A stretch of DNA of 64,000 nt from Streptomyces californicus (GCF_000717645.1 NZ_JNZZ01000016.1:310001-374000); one strand, 5' to 3'; positions 25,756-34,912 are shown, counted from the first letter of the stretch. The notes: generated by a model from the sequence alone, not told the origin. Translations and numbers: made by a program.

Positions 25756-26976
25756 TCACCAGGTGACGGGCAGGGCCAGCGGATAGCGCCAGATGGACGT
25801 CGTGTTCCACGCGACGTCCTCGGGCGGCACGTCCAGACGCAGGGCCGGAAAGCGGGTCAGCAGCGTGGAGAAGGCCACTTCCAGCTCCATGGTGGCCAGC
25901 GGCGCGCCCAGGCAGTGGTGGGCGCCCCAGCCGAACGTCATGTGGGGGATGGACGGGCGGTCGGGATCCAGCTCGTCGGGGCGGTCGAACTTGGCGGCGT
26001 CCCGGTTCGCGGTCAGATAGGACACGTGCACCACGTCGCCGGCCTTGATGAGGACGCCGCCGAGTTCCACGTCCTCCATCGCGACGCGCGGGATGCCGAC
26101 GCCCTTGCGGAAGGGGATGTGGCGCAGCAGCTCCTCCAGGGTGCGGGGCAGTCGCGCCGGTTCGGCCCGGAGGGAGTGCAGGAGGTCCGGGCGGGTGAGC
26201 AGGGTGTAGGCGATGTTGCCGAGCTGGTACGTGGTGGTGTCCTGGCCGGTGATGAGCAGGACCATCGCCATGACGGCCAGCTCGTCGTCGTCCAGCAGTT
26301 CGGCGCCGTCGCGGGCGGTGGCCAGGGTGCTGATGAGGTCCTCGCCCGGGGAGCGGCGCCGGTCGGCGGTCAGCTCCTGGAAGTAGCCGCGCAGCTCCGC
26401 CTTGGCGCGTACGGCGTCCTCCTTGCCGGCGGCCCCGACGTTCATCATGGTCATGGCGTGGGCGCGGAGCCAGGGGCGGTCGGCCTCGGGGATGTCGAGC
26501 GCCTCGCAGATGGTGATCAGCGGCAGCGGCGAGGAGACCCGGGCGACGAAGTCGGCCGGCGCGCCCTCCTCCGCCATCTCGTCCAGCAGGCGGTCGACGA
26601 CGCGCTGGGTGCCCTCGCGCATCTGCTCGACGCGGCGCGGGGTGAAGCTCTTGGCGACCAGGCTGCGCAGACGGCTGCTGGCGGGCGGGTCCATGAGGTT
26701 GATGGACTCGGCCTGGACGATGGGCTCCGGGGTCATCCGGGGGAAGTCGAGGCCGAGGACGGCGCCGCGGCTGAACCGGCGGTCGGTGGTGACCGTGCGG
26801 ACGTCCTCGTAGCGGGTGACCAGCCACGCCTCGCCCTCTCCGTACGCCATCCGGATGCGGGACACCGGTTCCTCGGTCAGCAATTGCCTGAGCTGGGGGT
26901 CGAACTCCAGCCGCTCCGCGTAGTCGAACGGGCAGCTCCGTACGGTTTCCTTGTTCTGCACCGAGGTGTTCTCCAC
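25756..26976 (-). CDS. Cytochrome P450 (P450mel/CYP158A-like)
   Basis: 406-residue bacterial class I P450. I-helix LITGQDTTTYQLG, ExxR in TLEELLRHIP with downstream Arg, and haem loop FGWGAHHCLGAPLA with Cys ligand. The neighbouring RppA and the DVELGGVLIKAGDVVHVSYLTANRD stretch resemble biaryl-coupling P450s of the CYP158A/P450mel type that oxidatively dimerise flaviolin or THN in Streptomyces. GTG 26976 is chosen because GGGAG lies 7 bases upstream; the frame is open to a start at 27051. The P450 is the promoter-proximal gene, so the pair reads P450-rppA. Coupling activity is inferred from the partner gene. Confidence 0.86.
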   Translation of the reverse strand: MENTSVQNKETVRSCPFDYAERLEFDPQLRQLLTEEPVSRIRMAYGEGEAWLVTRYEDVRTVTTDRRFSRGAVLGLDFPRMTPEPIVQAESINLMDPPASSRLRSLVAKSFTPRRVEQMREGTQRVVDRLLDEMAEEGAPADFVARVSSPLPLITICEALDIPEADRPWLRAHAMTMMNVGAAGKEDAVRAKAELRGYFQELTADRRRSPGEDLISTLATARDGAELLDDDELAVMAMVLLITGQDTTTYQLGNIAYTLLTRPDLLHSLRAEPARLPRTLEELLRHIPFRKGVGIPRVAMEDVELGGVLIKAGDVVHVSYLTANRDAAKFDRPDELDPDRPSIPHMTFGWGAHHCLGAPLATMELEVAFSTLLTRFPALRLDVPPEDVAWNTTSIWRYPLALPVTW

Positions 26977-27253
26977 CGAGGTTCTCCCAATGACCGCTTC
27001 GACGAAGGGGGGAGGCGCCGGGCGGGGCCCGGCACCGGACCTCCCCTGCATGCCCCGTCACTCTGCGAAACATGCCAGTGACGCAGTGCAGTCAGTCGAT
27101 CAGGGGGGCGCACTCACCGGCGCTCGTCGGCGGGGAGGGCCGCCCGGCCCAAGCGACCGCGCACTCAAGGAGGAAGCCGTGTCGGCGAGCGAGCTCGCGC
27201 GGTAGGGGTGAAGTGTCGGAGCAGGCCGCACCTGATCCCGGAGAGAGAACATC

Positions 27254-28471
27254 ATGACGGAACGTGACACTTGTGGGGACTACCGTCCCGGGCGACGCGC
27301 CTTTGTCCGCGGAGCGGCGGGTGTGCTGGGGACCGCGAGCCTCATCGGCGCCGCGCCCCCCTCCGCCGCGTCCACCGCGCCGGCAGCGGACGCGGCGGAG
27401 GAACGGCCGCCCTTCCACGGCCCGCACCAGGCGGGCATCCTGACCCGGCAGCAGCCCTTCGGAGGTTTCATCGCCTTCGACGTCCTCGCGCGGAACAGGT
27501 CGGAGCTGGCCGTGCTCCTGCGGAAGCTGACCGCGCGATGCCGCACCCTCACGGCGGGGGTCGTGCCGAAGGATCCGGACGTGGCGGGGGTGCGGGGCCC
27601 GGAGGACCGGTTGACGATCACCGTGGGGGTGGGGGCCTCCCTCTTCGACGGGCGGTACGGGCTGTCCGGTGCCCGGCCGCCGGGACTGATCCGGATGAGC
27701 GCGTTTCCCGGCGACCGGCTCGACGCGGGAAGGTGCCACGGCGATCTCTCGGTGCAGGTGTGCGCCCAGCACCCGGACGCCGTCCTCCACGTCGTACGGG
27801 ACCTGGCCCGCGAGACCTCGGGGCTGCTGCGGGCGCGGTGGCGGATCGACGGCTTCGTGAACCCGCCGCGCCCCGAGGGCTCACCGCGGTCGTTCACCGG
27901 CTTCAAGGACGGCACCTCGCACCCGGACACCTCCTCGGCACGAGAGATGGACCGCCTGGTCTGGGTCGGCCGGGAAGGCCCGGAGTGGGCGCGCGGCGGC
28001 AGCTACCAGGTACTACGCGCCATCCGGTTGCGGGCCGAGGCCTGGGACCGGGTCCCCCTCGGCGAGCAGGAACGCGTCTTCGGACGGCGCAAGTCGACGG
28101 GGGCTCCGCTGGACGGGCGCGAGGAGAGCGATCTGCCCGACTACGGAAGGGATCAGGAGGGCCGCGTGACACCGTTGGACTCCCACATCCGCCGCGCCAA
28201 CCCGCGGACACCCGGCAGCGAGGACTCGGTGCTGCTCCGCAGGAGCTACAACGTGGACCGGGGCCTGGCGCCGGACGGGACCCTCGATGTCGGGCTGATG
28301 TTCTGCTGTTACCAGCGCGACATCGCACGGCAGTTCGCGACCGTGCAGAAGCGGCTGGAGGGTGAGCGGTTCGCCGACTTCAGCACCACCACGGGCGGTG
28401 GCTACTTCCTCGCGCTGCCCGGAGTGGCCGACACGTCGGACTGGTACGGCTCCGCGCTGCTCCGCTCCTGA
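27254..28471 (+). CDS. Tat-exported Dyp-type haem peroxidase
   Basis: 405-residue dye-decolorising peroxidase. The Tat leader contains GRRAFVRGAAG (residues 13-23) and a hydrophobic stretch to about 45, so it is folded with haem before export. DyP hallmark GFKDGT (about 217) supplies the distal Asp; the distal Arg is probably in RRSYNVD; the proximal His lies in DSHIRRANPR. Related EfeB proteins help ferrous iron or haem handling, but no EfeUO genes adjoin it. GGAGAGAGAAC precedes the ATG. It is divergent from P450-rppA, and its last 70 bases overlap the convergent siderophore ATPase gene. Confidence 0.92.
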   Translation: MTERDTCGDYRPGRRAFVRGAAGVLGTASLIGAAPPSAASTAPAADAAEERPPFHGPHQAGILTRQQPFGGFIAFDVLARNRSELAVLLRKLTARCRTLTAGVVPKDPDVAGVRGPEDRLTITVGVGASLFDGRYGLSGARPPGLIRMSAFPGDRLDAGRCHGDLSVQVCAQHPDAVLHVVRDLARETSGLLRARWRIDGFVNPPRPEGSPRSFTGFKDGTSHPDTSSAREMDRLVWVGREGPEWARGGSYQVLRAIRLRAEAWDRVPLGEQERVFGRRKSTGAPLDGREESDLPDYGRDQEGRVTPLDSHIRRANPRTPGSEDSVLLRRSYNVDRGLAPDGTLDVGLMFCCYQRDIARQFATVQKRLEGERFADFSTTTGGGYFLALPGVADTSDWYGSALLRS

Positions 28472-29307
28472 GGGCCACCGGTCGCCGCCGTGTTCCGCCT
28501 CGCCGGTTCCAGGATGTGGTGGCGGCCGATCGGGAGCATCAGGGGCCGCCCGGATACGGGGTCCTCGATGATGCGGCTGTCGAGGTCGAACACGGCCCGC
28601 ACGGTCTCCTCCGTCAGCACCTCGGCCGGGGTTCCGGAGGCGTGGAGGCCGCCGCCCGCCAGGGCGATGAGGTGGTCCGCGTACCGGGCGGCGAGGTTGA
28701 GGTCGTGCAGGACCATCACGATGGTGGTGCCGCGCGACCGGTTCAGATCGGTGAGAAGGTCGAGGACCTCGATCTGGTGGCTGGCGTCGAGGAAGGTGGT
28801 GGGCTCGTCGAGCAGCAGCAGGTCGGTCTGCTGGGCGAGGGCCATCGCGATCCACACGCGCTGGCGCTGTCCGCCGGAGAGTTCGTCCACCGCGCGTTCG
28901 GCGAGCGGTTCGGTGTGGGTGGCCTCCAGGGCGGCGGCGACCGCGGCGTCGTCCTTCTCGTTCCAGCGGGAGAAGACCGACTGGTGGGGGTGGCGGCCGC
29001 GGCCGACGAGGTCCGAGACGGTGATGCCCTCGGGGGCGACGGGTGACTGCGGCAGCAGTCCGAGGGTGCGGGCCAGTTCCTTGGCGGGGAGCCGGTGCAC
29101 CTCCTTGCCGTCCAGGACGACCCGGCCCTTCCTGGGGGCGAGCAGCCGGGACATGGAGCGCAGCAGCGTCGACTTCCCGCAGGCGTTGGCGCCGACGATC
29201 ACCGTGATCCGGCCGGGCGGGACGGCCAGGTCGAGGGAGTCGACGACGGTGCGGTCTCCGTAGCCGAGGGTGAGTCCTTCGGCGGTCAGTCGGTGGTGCG
29301 TGGTCAT
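28402..29307 (-). CDS. Siderophore ABC transporter ATP-binding protein (FepC-like)
   Basis: 301-residue ATPase. Walker A GANACGKST with the FepC-typical NAC, LLPQSPVAPEGITVSDLV Q-loop region, LSGGQRQRVWIAMALAQ signature, LLLLDEPTTFLD Walker B and VLHDLNLA switch. It energises Fe(III)-siderophore uptake with the two permeases upstream. ATG overlaps the permease stop. The C-terminal tail of about 35 residues (from RRNTAATGG) is not family-conserved and lies largely in the 70-base overlap with the DyP gene on the other strand. The tail is thus constrained by two reading frames. Confidence 0.93.
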   Translation of the reverse strand: MTTHHRLTAEGLTLGYGDRTVVDSLDLAVPPGRITVIVGANACGKSTLLRSMSRLLAPRKGRVVLDGKEVHRLPAKELARTLGLLPQSPVAPEGITVSDLVGRGRHPHQSVFSRWNEKDDAAVAAALEATHTEPLAERAVDELSGGQRQRVWIAMALAQQTDLLLLDEPTTFLDASHQIEVLDLLTDLNRSRGTTIVMVLHDLNLAARYADHLIALAGGGLHASGTPAEVLTEETVRAVFDLDSRIIEDPVSGRPLMLPIGRHHILEPARRNTAATGGPQERSSAEPYQSDVSATPGSARK

Positions 29308-30356
29308 AGCGAGCCTCCCGCCCGGTTGGTGCGGATGATCAGGTGGACGAGGTAGGGGGCTCCGAGGACGCCGGTGACGACGCCGACGGGGTAGCGCTCA
29401 CCGAAGGCGAACTGGCCGGTGAAGTCGGCGACGAGGACGAGCAGCGAGCCGACGAGCCCGGCGGGCACGAGCAGCGAGCCGCCCGCTCCGACGATGCGGG
29501 CGGCGATGGGCCCGGAGAGGAACGCCACGAACGCGATGGGTCCGGCCGCCGCCGTGGCGAAGGCGATCAGCCCGACGGCGGCGACGATCACGGTGATCCG
29601 GGTGCGTTCCACGCGTACGCCGAGGGCAGAGGCGGTGTCGTCGCCGAGTTGGAGCGCGGTGAGGTTGCGGGCCTGCCCCAGGAGCAGCGGAGTGAGGACG
29701 GCGGCCGCGGCGAGGGCGGGGACCACCTGGTCCCAGGCGGCTCCGTTGAGGCTGCCGGTCAGCCAGCGCATCGCCTCCTGGAGGTCCCATTCGGCGGCCT
29801 GGGACAGGACGTAGGAGGTGATGCTGTCGAGCATCGCGGAGATCCCGATGCCGATGAGGATGAGCCGGGTGCCGACGACGCCGCCGCGGAACGCCAGGGA
29901 GTACACCAGGAGGGCGACGCCCAGTCCGGCGGCGATGGCGAGGACGGAGACCTGCACCTCGCCGAGGGAGAGGGTGACGATGGCGATGGCCGCCGCGGCG
30001 CTCGCCCCGGAGCTGATGCCGATGATGTCGGGGCTGGCGAGCGGGTTGCGGAGCATCGTCTGGAAGGTGACGCCGGCCAGACCGAAGCTGAATCCGGCGA
30101 TGAGCGCGAGGACCGCGCGGGGCAGCCGCAGCCGGCCCACCGTGAACGACGCGCCGGGCACCTGCTCGCCGAGGATCACCCGGAGCACATCGCCGGGCGG
30201 GTAGTAGGTGCGGCCCGCCATCAGGGTCACGGCGAACGCGGCGGCCACGAGGAGGACCAGCACCAGGACGACGCGGCGGCGGCGCGAGGCGCCCCGGACG
30301 CGGCGGCGGGTGGCGGCCTCGACGGAGGCGGGCCGGGTGAGGACGGGCGCGCTCAC
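29304..30356 (-). CDS. Siderophore ABC transporter permease (FepG-like)
   Basis: FecCD-family permease of 350 residues with about nine helices after an Arg-rich N-terminus (RRRVRGASRRRR). Family motifs: RLPRAVLALIAGFSFGLAGV, RNPLASPDIIGISSGAS, and GPIAFVAFLSGPIA, the segment that contacts the ATPase. GTG 30356 overlaps the preceding permease stop (GTGA), and its stop overlaps the ATPase ATG, so four genes are tightly coupled. As the second permease it probably pairs with the first as a heterodimer in the membrane. Confidence 0.92.
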   Translation of the reverse strand: MSAPVLTRPASVEAATRRRVRGASRRRRVVLVLVLLVAAAFAVTLMAGRTYYPPGDVLRVILGEQVPGASFTVGRLRLPRAVLALIAGFSFGLAGVTFQTMLRNPLASPDIIGISSGASAAAAIAIVTLSLGEVQVSVLAIAAGLGVALLVYSLAFRGGVVGTRLILIGIGISAMLDSITSYVLSQAAEWDLQEAMRWLTGSLNGAAWDQVVPALAAAAVLTPLLLGQARNLTALQLGDDTASALGVRVERTRITVIVAAVGLIAFATAAAGPIAFVAFLSGPIAARIVGAGGSLLVPAGLVGSLLVLVADFTGQFAFGERYPVGVVTGVLGAPYLVHLIIRTNRAGGSL

Positions 30357-31393
30357 AGGGCACGTACCTTCTGTCGGCGGACGATGTAGATGAAGAACGG
30401 GGCCCCGATCAGGGCCGTGACGATGCCGACGTCGATCTCGGAGGGTCGTGCCACGATCCGGCCGACGACGTCGGCGGCGGTGAGCAGGACCCCGCCGAGC
30501 ACGGTGGAGAGCGGCAGGAGCCAGCGGTGGTCGACGCCGACGAGGAGCCGGCAGGCGTGCGGGACGACGAGACCGACGAAGCCGATCGGCCCGGCGACGG
30601 CGGTGGCCGCTCCGCAGAGCAGGACGGCACCGAGTGCGGCCACCGCCCGGGCCACGGCGACCCGTTCTCCGAGCCCGGCCGCCAACTCGTCTCCCAGGGC
30701 GAGCGAGTTGAGGGCGCGGGCGGAGAGCAGGCAGACGGCGAAGCCGACGGCGAGGAACGGCGCGACCTGGCCGATGCGTTCGAAGGACGCGCCGCCGACG
30801 CCGCCGATCTGCCAGAGCTTGAAGCTTCCGGCGATGTCGTTGCGCGGCAGGATGACCGCGCTGACGAGCGAGGCGAAGGCGGCCGATGTGGCGGCTCCGG
30901 CGAGCGCGAGCTTGAGCGGGGTGGCCCCTCCCCTGCCGAGCGTGCCGACGGTGTAGACGAAGAGGGCGGACAGCGCGGCGCCCACGATGGCGACCCAGAT
31001 GTAGCTGGTCGGCGAGGTGAGCCCGAAGAACGCGACGGCCGTGACGACGGCGAGGGAGGCCCCCATGTTGACGCCGAGGATGCCCGGGTCGGCCAGCGGG
31101 TTACGGGTCACGCCCTGCATGACGCCGCCCGCGAGGCCGAGCGCCGCGCCGATGACGACGGCGAGGACCGTACGGGGAATGCGCTTGGTCGCGGCCGCCT
31201 GCCCCAGGGTGTCGTCCGAGCCGCCGAACGCCGCGACGACGTCGGACCACGGCACGTCGCGGGAGCCGAAGGCGACGGAGGCGACCATGACGGCGGCCAG
31301 GGCGAGCACGGAGAGCAGGAGCCACAGCAGGCGCGCGCCCACCGGACGCCTGGTGACGGCGTCCGGCGGGGTGCGGGTGTCGAGCGTGGTCAC
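30353..31393 (-). CDS. Siderophore ABC transporter permease (FepD-like)
   Basis: FecCD-family permease of 346 residues. RIPRTVLAVVIGAALGLAGGVMQG, RNPLADPGILGVNMGASLAV and GPIGFVGLVVPHACRLLVG are diagnostic. Its GTG start (31393) overlaps the binding-lipoprotein stop. Charged segments on the cytoplasmic side and an N-terminal Arg/Pro stretch before the first helix are ordinary. Part of the iron-regulated four-gene uptake operon. Confidence 0.92.
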   Translation of the reverse strand: MTTLDTRTPPDAVTRRPVGARLLWLLLSVLALAAVMVASVAFGSRDVPWSDVVAAFGGSDDTLGQAAATKRIPRTVLAVVIGAALGLAGGVMQGVTRNPLADPGILGVNMGASLAVVTAVAFFGLTSPTSYIWVAIVGAALSALFVYTVGTLGRGGATPLKLALAGAATSAAFASLVSAVILPRNDIAGSFKLWQIGGVGGASFERIGQVAPFLAVGFAVCLLSARALNSLALGDELAAGLGERVAVARAVAALGAVLLCGAATAVAGPIGFVGLVVPHACRLLVGVDHRWLLPLSTVLGGVLLTAADVVGRIVARPSEIDVGIVTALIGAPFFIYIVRRQKVRAL

Positions 31394-32421
31394 TTGACCT
31401 TGTCCGCGGCCTCGGCGAGGGCGGCGGCGTAGTCATCCAGCACGTAACCGATCGACAGCGGCGTCGGGTTGGCGGCGGTGGCCAGCGGGCTGCTGCCGGG
31501 CAGGAGGTAGGTGGAGCCGCGCTCGACGGCGGGGATCTTCGAGAGCAGCGGGTCCTTGGTGATGGTCTTCAGCAGCTCACCGGTGTCGTCGCCGTAGCCG
31601 GTGATGATGTCGACGTCGTCGAAGGCGTCGATCTGCTCGGCGCTCTTGGTGAGGGCGAACTTGTCCGTACCCTCGGACGCCTTCGCGATGGAGCCGGGGA
31701 TCTTCATCCCGAGGTCCTGGAAGAACTGCGTGCGGGTGTCGTGGGCGGTGTAGAAGCCGACCTGGCTGACGTCGTTGGGGTCGACGTGCGTCATGAACAT
31801 CGCCGACTTGCCCTTGAGCTGCGGGTACTTGGCGGCGGTCTCGGCGATGTCCCCGTCGAGCTTCTTGATCAGCTTCTCGCCCTCGTCCGCGAGCCCGATC
31901 GCCTTGCTGTTCGTCCGGATGATCTCGCGCCACGGCGTCGCCCAGGCGGCGTCCGGGTAGGCGACCACGGGGGCGATCTCGCTGAGGGTCTCGTAGTCCT
32001 TCTTGGTCAGACCCGAGTAGGCGGCCAGGATCACGTCCGGCTTCGTGTCGGCGACCGCCTCGAAGTCGATGCCGTCCGTCTCGTCGAAGAGCACCGGCGT
32101 CTTCGCCTTCAGCTCGTCGAGCTTTTCCTCGACCCAGGGCAGCACACCGTCGTCGTTGTCGTCGCCGAAGTTGGCCGCGGCCATGCCGACCGGTACGACG
32201 CCGAGTGCGAGCGGGACTTCGTGGTTGGCCCAGTTGACGGTCGCGACGCGCTTGGGCTTGGCAGGGATGGTGGTCTTGCCCAGGGCGTGCTCGACGGTCA
32301 GGGGGAACGCGCCGTCGGAGCGGCTCTCGTCCTTGCTCCCGGTGTCGGAGGGCCCGCCGCAGGCGGAGACGCCGACGAGGGCGGCCGCCACGACGAGCAG
32401 GCGGAAGCGATGTGAAGACAT
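31390..32421 (-). CDS. Iron-siderophore ABC transporter substrate-binding lipoprotein
   Basis: 343-residue binding lipoprotein: signal peptide with lipobox VSAC (Cys21), then a Ser/Asp/Lys linker and a FepB/FhuD-type core starting FPLTVEHALGKTTIPAKPKRVATVNW. ALGVVPVGMAAANFGDDNDDG and the C-terminal SSPLATAANPTPLSIGYVLDDYAAAL are typical of actinobacterial ferric-siderophore binding proteins. First gene of the operon; an iron box lies about 100 bases upstream. No siderophore synthesis genes are adjacent, so the ligand may be a xenosiderophore or one made elsewhere. Confidence 0.93.
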   Translation of the reverse strand: MSSHRFRLLVVAAALVGVSACGGPSDTGSKDESRSDGAFPLTVEHALGKTTIPAKPKRVATVNWANHEVPLALGVVPVGMAAANFGDDNDDGVLPWVEEKLDELKAKTPVLFDETDGIDFEAVADTKPDVILAAYSGLTKKDYETLSEIAPVVAYPDAAWATPWREIIRTNSKAIGLADEGEKLIKKLDGDIAETAAKYPQLKGKSAMFMTHVDPNDVSQVGFYTAHDTRTQFFQDLGMKIPGSIAKASEGTDKFALTKSAEQIDAFDDVDIITGYGDDTGELLKTITKDPLLSKIPAVERGSTYLLPGSSPLATAANPTPLSIGYVLDDYAAALAEAADKVK

Positions 32422-32520
32422 GGGTGTGTACCCGGCTTTCGGGAGGATCGGGGTGCCGCTTCCCGCACGTCCGGGCAGGGGCCGCCGTCGTGGAGGGGTG
32501 CACCGCGAAGGCAGAGCGGC

Positions 32521-32539
32521 TTAGGTAAGGCTTGCCTTC
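32521..32539 (-). promoter_or_regulatory. Iron box (DmdR/IdeR operator)
   Basis: TTAGGTAAGGCTTGCCTTC closely matches the 19-base actinobacterial iron-box pattern (TTAGGTTAGGCTAACCTAA). It lies upstream of the siderophore uptake operon on the minus strand, where Fe(II)-loaded DmdR1/IdeR would repress transcription. Confidence 0.9.
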
Positions 32540-32653
32540 GTACTTTATGAGAGTAGGTCCGGCTGTCGCAATCAACCGTTTGAGACACATGCTGTAGCGA
32601 TAAGGACATGCGTCGTCGGTGGTGCGGCGGTACATGAGGCTCTTGACCCTCAC

Positions 32654-33982
32654 GTGGCGTCAGACCGCACAGTCGGTGCCGTGGAAGAGCACTGGACCGT
32701 GGGACGCGTGGCCGAGCTGGCCGGCGTGAGCGTCCGCACGCTGCATCACTACGACGCGATCGGGCTGGTCCGGCCGTCCGGGCGGACCGCGGCCGGGTAC
32801 CGGGCCTATGCGGCTGGCGACATGGAACGGCTGCGTGAGGTGCTGGCCTATCGGCGGCTGGGCTTCGGACTGCGGGAGATCGCTGAGCTGGTCGACGACC
32901 CGTCGGCCGACGCGGTCGCGCACCTGCACCGGCTGCGCGGCCTGCTGCTGGAGCGGCGTGATCGCGCCGACGAGATGGTGACGGCCATCGACAGGGAACT
33001 CAGGACACGGGCGAAGGGACTTGAGGTGACACCGGAGGAGCAACTGAACCTGCTCGGTGCACGGCTGTACGACGCGATCGGAGACGCCTACACCGCGACC
33101 CGGCGCACCGATCCACGGATCGCCGCGCAGATCTGGGACGCGCTCGGGGACGCGCGGACGGTGCTGAACGTCGGGGCCGGAACCGGCTCCTACGAGCCCG
33201 CCGACCGACACGTGACGGCGGTGGAACCGTCGGCGGTCATGCGGGGGCAGCGGCCTCCCGGCTCGGCGCCGTGCGTCGACGCCCCCGCAGAGTGCCTGCC
33301 GTTCGCGGACCGTTCCTTCGATGTCGCGATGGCCGTCTCCACCGTTCACCACTGGGGGGACCCGATCGCGGGGCTGCGCGAAATGCGGCGTGTGGCCCGC
33401 CGCGTGGTGGTGCTCACCTTCGACACCGACGAGCCGGGGTGGCAGGACCGGTTCTGGCTCACCCGCGACTACCTGCCCGAGTTCACCGGTGTCCTCGCAA
33501 AATTCCCCTCGCTCGCCGGGATGGCCGACGCGATCGGCGCCCGCGCCGATCCGGTGCCCGTCCCGTGGGACTGCGCCGACGGCCTGTTCGAGGCGTACTG
33601 GCGTCGGCCGGGGGCGTATCTGGAGGAGCGTGTGCGCCGTGCGATGTCGGTGTGGACGAGGGTCGGGCCGGAAGCGGAGGGGCGTGCGGTACGCAGTCTC
33701 GGCGACGACCTCGCCTCCGGCCGGTGGGCCGAACGCAACGGCGATCTCGCCGGCCTCGACGCGGCGGATCTGGGGCCTGTCGGACCATTCCCGTCGTCGC
33801 CCGTAGGGCGGCCGCGCGGCGTCAGGTGCGTGCTCTCGGCGTGCCGGCTCCAGGCCCTCGTACTGGACGTACTTGGGCCTGGGGCGTCAGCCCGGTGGTC
33901 CGCCGGAAGGCCACGCCGAAGGCGCTCGCGGAGCGGTAGCCGACCTGTTCTGCGACCGACTCGACGTCCCAGCCCCGCGTGA
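32654..33982 (+). CDS. MerR-type regulator fused to SAM-dependent methyltransferase
   Basis: One open frame joins a MerR winged helix (about residues 14-85: WTVGRVAELAGVSVRTLHHYD, then GYRAYAAGDMERLREVLAYRRLGF) and its coiled dimer helix to a class I methyltransferase domain. The joint is near LEVTPEEQLNLLGARLYDAIG (about 125-140). SAM motif VLNVGAGTGSYEPA lies near 175, followed by PFADRSFDVAMAVSTVHHW. The start could be GTG 32654 or GTG 32681. After about residue 373 (LDAADLG) the frame continues into an Arg/Pro/Ser-rich stretch that overlaps the convergent AraC gene by 161 bases and does not look like domain. A late frameshift or spurious readthrough is likely there. Confidence 0.78.
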   Translation: MASDRTVGAVEEHWTVGRVAELAGVSVRTLHHYDAIGLVRPSGRTAAGYRAYAAGDMERLREVLAYRRLGFGLREIAELVDDPSADAVAHLHRLRGLLLERRDRADEMVTAIDRELRTRAKGLEVTPEEQLNLLGARLYDAIGDAYTATRRTDPRIAAQIWDALGDARTVLNVGAGTGSYEPADRHVTAVEPSAVMRGQRPPGSAPCVDAPAECLPFADRSFDVAMAVSTVHHWGDPIAGLREMRRVARRVVVLTFDTDEPGWQDRFWLTRDYLPEFTGVLAKFPSLAGMADAIGARADPVPVPWDCADGLFEAYWRRPGAYLEERVRRAMSVWTRVGPEAEGRAVRSLGDDLASGRWAERNGDLAGLDAADLGPVGPFPSSPVGRPRGVRCVLSACRLQALVLDVLGPGASARWSAGRPRRRRSRSGSRPVLRPTRRPSPA

Positions 33983-34634
33983 GCAGGCCGATAGCGTGCT
34001 GCGCGCGGACCGTGGCGACCCAGCGTACGAAGCTCGTGCCCGTCTCGGCGCTGAAGGCGCGCGTGACCGTACGGGTGCTGACCCCCAGCTCGGATGCCCA
34101 GTCCGCCAGCGTCCGCCGGTCGCCCGGATCCTCGCGGACCGCGTCCGCGATGGGGCGCAGGAGGCCGGAGGTGGGGACCTGGACGAGCAGCTCGCGGGGC
34201 GACGGCGCGAGAACGTCGAGCACGAGCGCCTCGGTCGCGGCCCGGGAGGAGGCAGCGAGGCCGGGTTCGCCGAGCCGTTCCAGCAGGAGGCGCAGCAAGG
34301 GGGTGATCTCCACGGCGACCGGGGTGTCGGAGATCGACGATGTCGTGCGGAAGCCGAAGAAGCTCGCCCGGAACCAGGTCCCCGCCGCGGCCGACCCGGA
34401 GTGCAGGGTCCCGGCGGGCATCCACAGGCCGAGCGCGGGGGTGATGGTCCAGACGCGTTCGCCGACCACCGCCGAGGAGGCGCCCCGCTCGTTCCAGAGC
34501 AGTTCGTGGAAGGGGTGGGAGTGCGCGTCCCAGAGGGTGTCGTGGGTGACGACCTCGTCGTAGCCCTTGATGACGAAGGGAGTGTCGACCGCGCCGGGCG
34601 CGTGCGCGGGCAGCGACCGCGTCTCCCTGGTCAT
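33822..34634 (-). CDS. AraC-family transcriptional regulator
   Basis: 270-residue regulator. An N-terminal cupin-like sensing domain (HSHPFHELLWNERGASSAVVGERVW, ALGLWMPAGTLHSG) is followed by a C-terminal double-HTH AraC domain (TLADWASELGVSTRTVTRAFSAETGTSFVRWVATVRAQHAIGLL region and SVAEQVGYRSASAFGVAFRRTTGLTP region). The ATG at 34634 begins MTRETRSLP; longer frames have no domain support. The tail QVRPVRGPGAGTPRART overlaps the end of the MerR-methyltransferase frame. The effector is unknown. It does not sit immediately against an obvious target gene. Confidence 0.88.
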   Translation of the reverse strand: MTRETRSLPAHAPGAVDTPFVIKGYDEVVTHDTLWDAHSHPFHELLWNERGASSAVVGERVWTITPALGLWMPAGTLHSGSAAAGTWFRASFFGFRTTSSISDTPVAVEITPLLRLLLERLGEPGLAASSRAATEALVLDVLAPSPRELLVQVPTSGLLRPIADAVREDPGDRRTLADWASELGVSTRTVTRAFSAETGTSFVRWVATVRAQHAIGLLTRGWDVESVAEQVGYRSASAFGVAFRRTTGLTPQAQVRPVRGPGAGTPRART

Positions 34635-34912
34635 GGGAGGCGGCCCTGAACGGTACGGGTACGGCTCACGGCGGACGGGGGGCGCATCCGCACAGCGTAG
34701 GCCTTTCCGTTGGAATCGTGCCGACGGGGGGCGTGCGGGATCCGGTGCCCCCTTCGTCTGCCTCAACTCAAGGTTTATGCACGTCAGTTACGTCCTTCAG
34801 GTGAAAGACCCGGCGCTTTCGCCGCAGCGGCGCCTCCCCGGCGGACAGTGGGTGGGCCGCCCCGGTGGACCGCGGTCGGCGCGACGTGACGTACGGAGAA
34901 AGGTGACGGTTC

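Noticed and set aside
28402..32421. Second cobalamin transporter
   Set aside because: Sequence family is FepBDGC-like, an iron box rather than a cobalamin riboswitch precedes it, and the ATPase has the siderophore-type GANACGKST.
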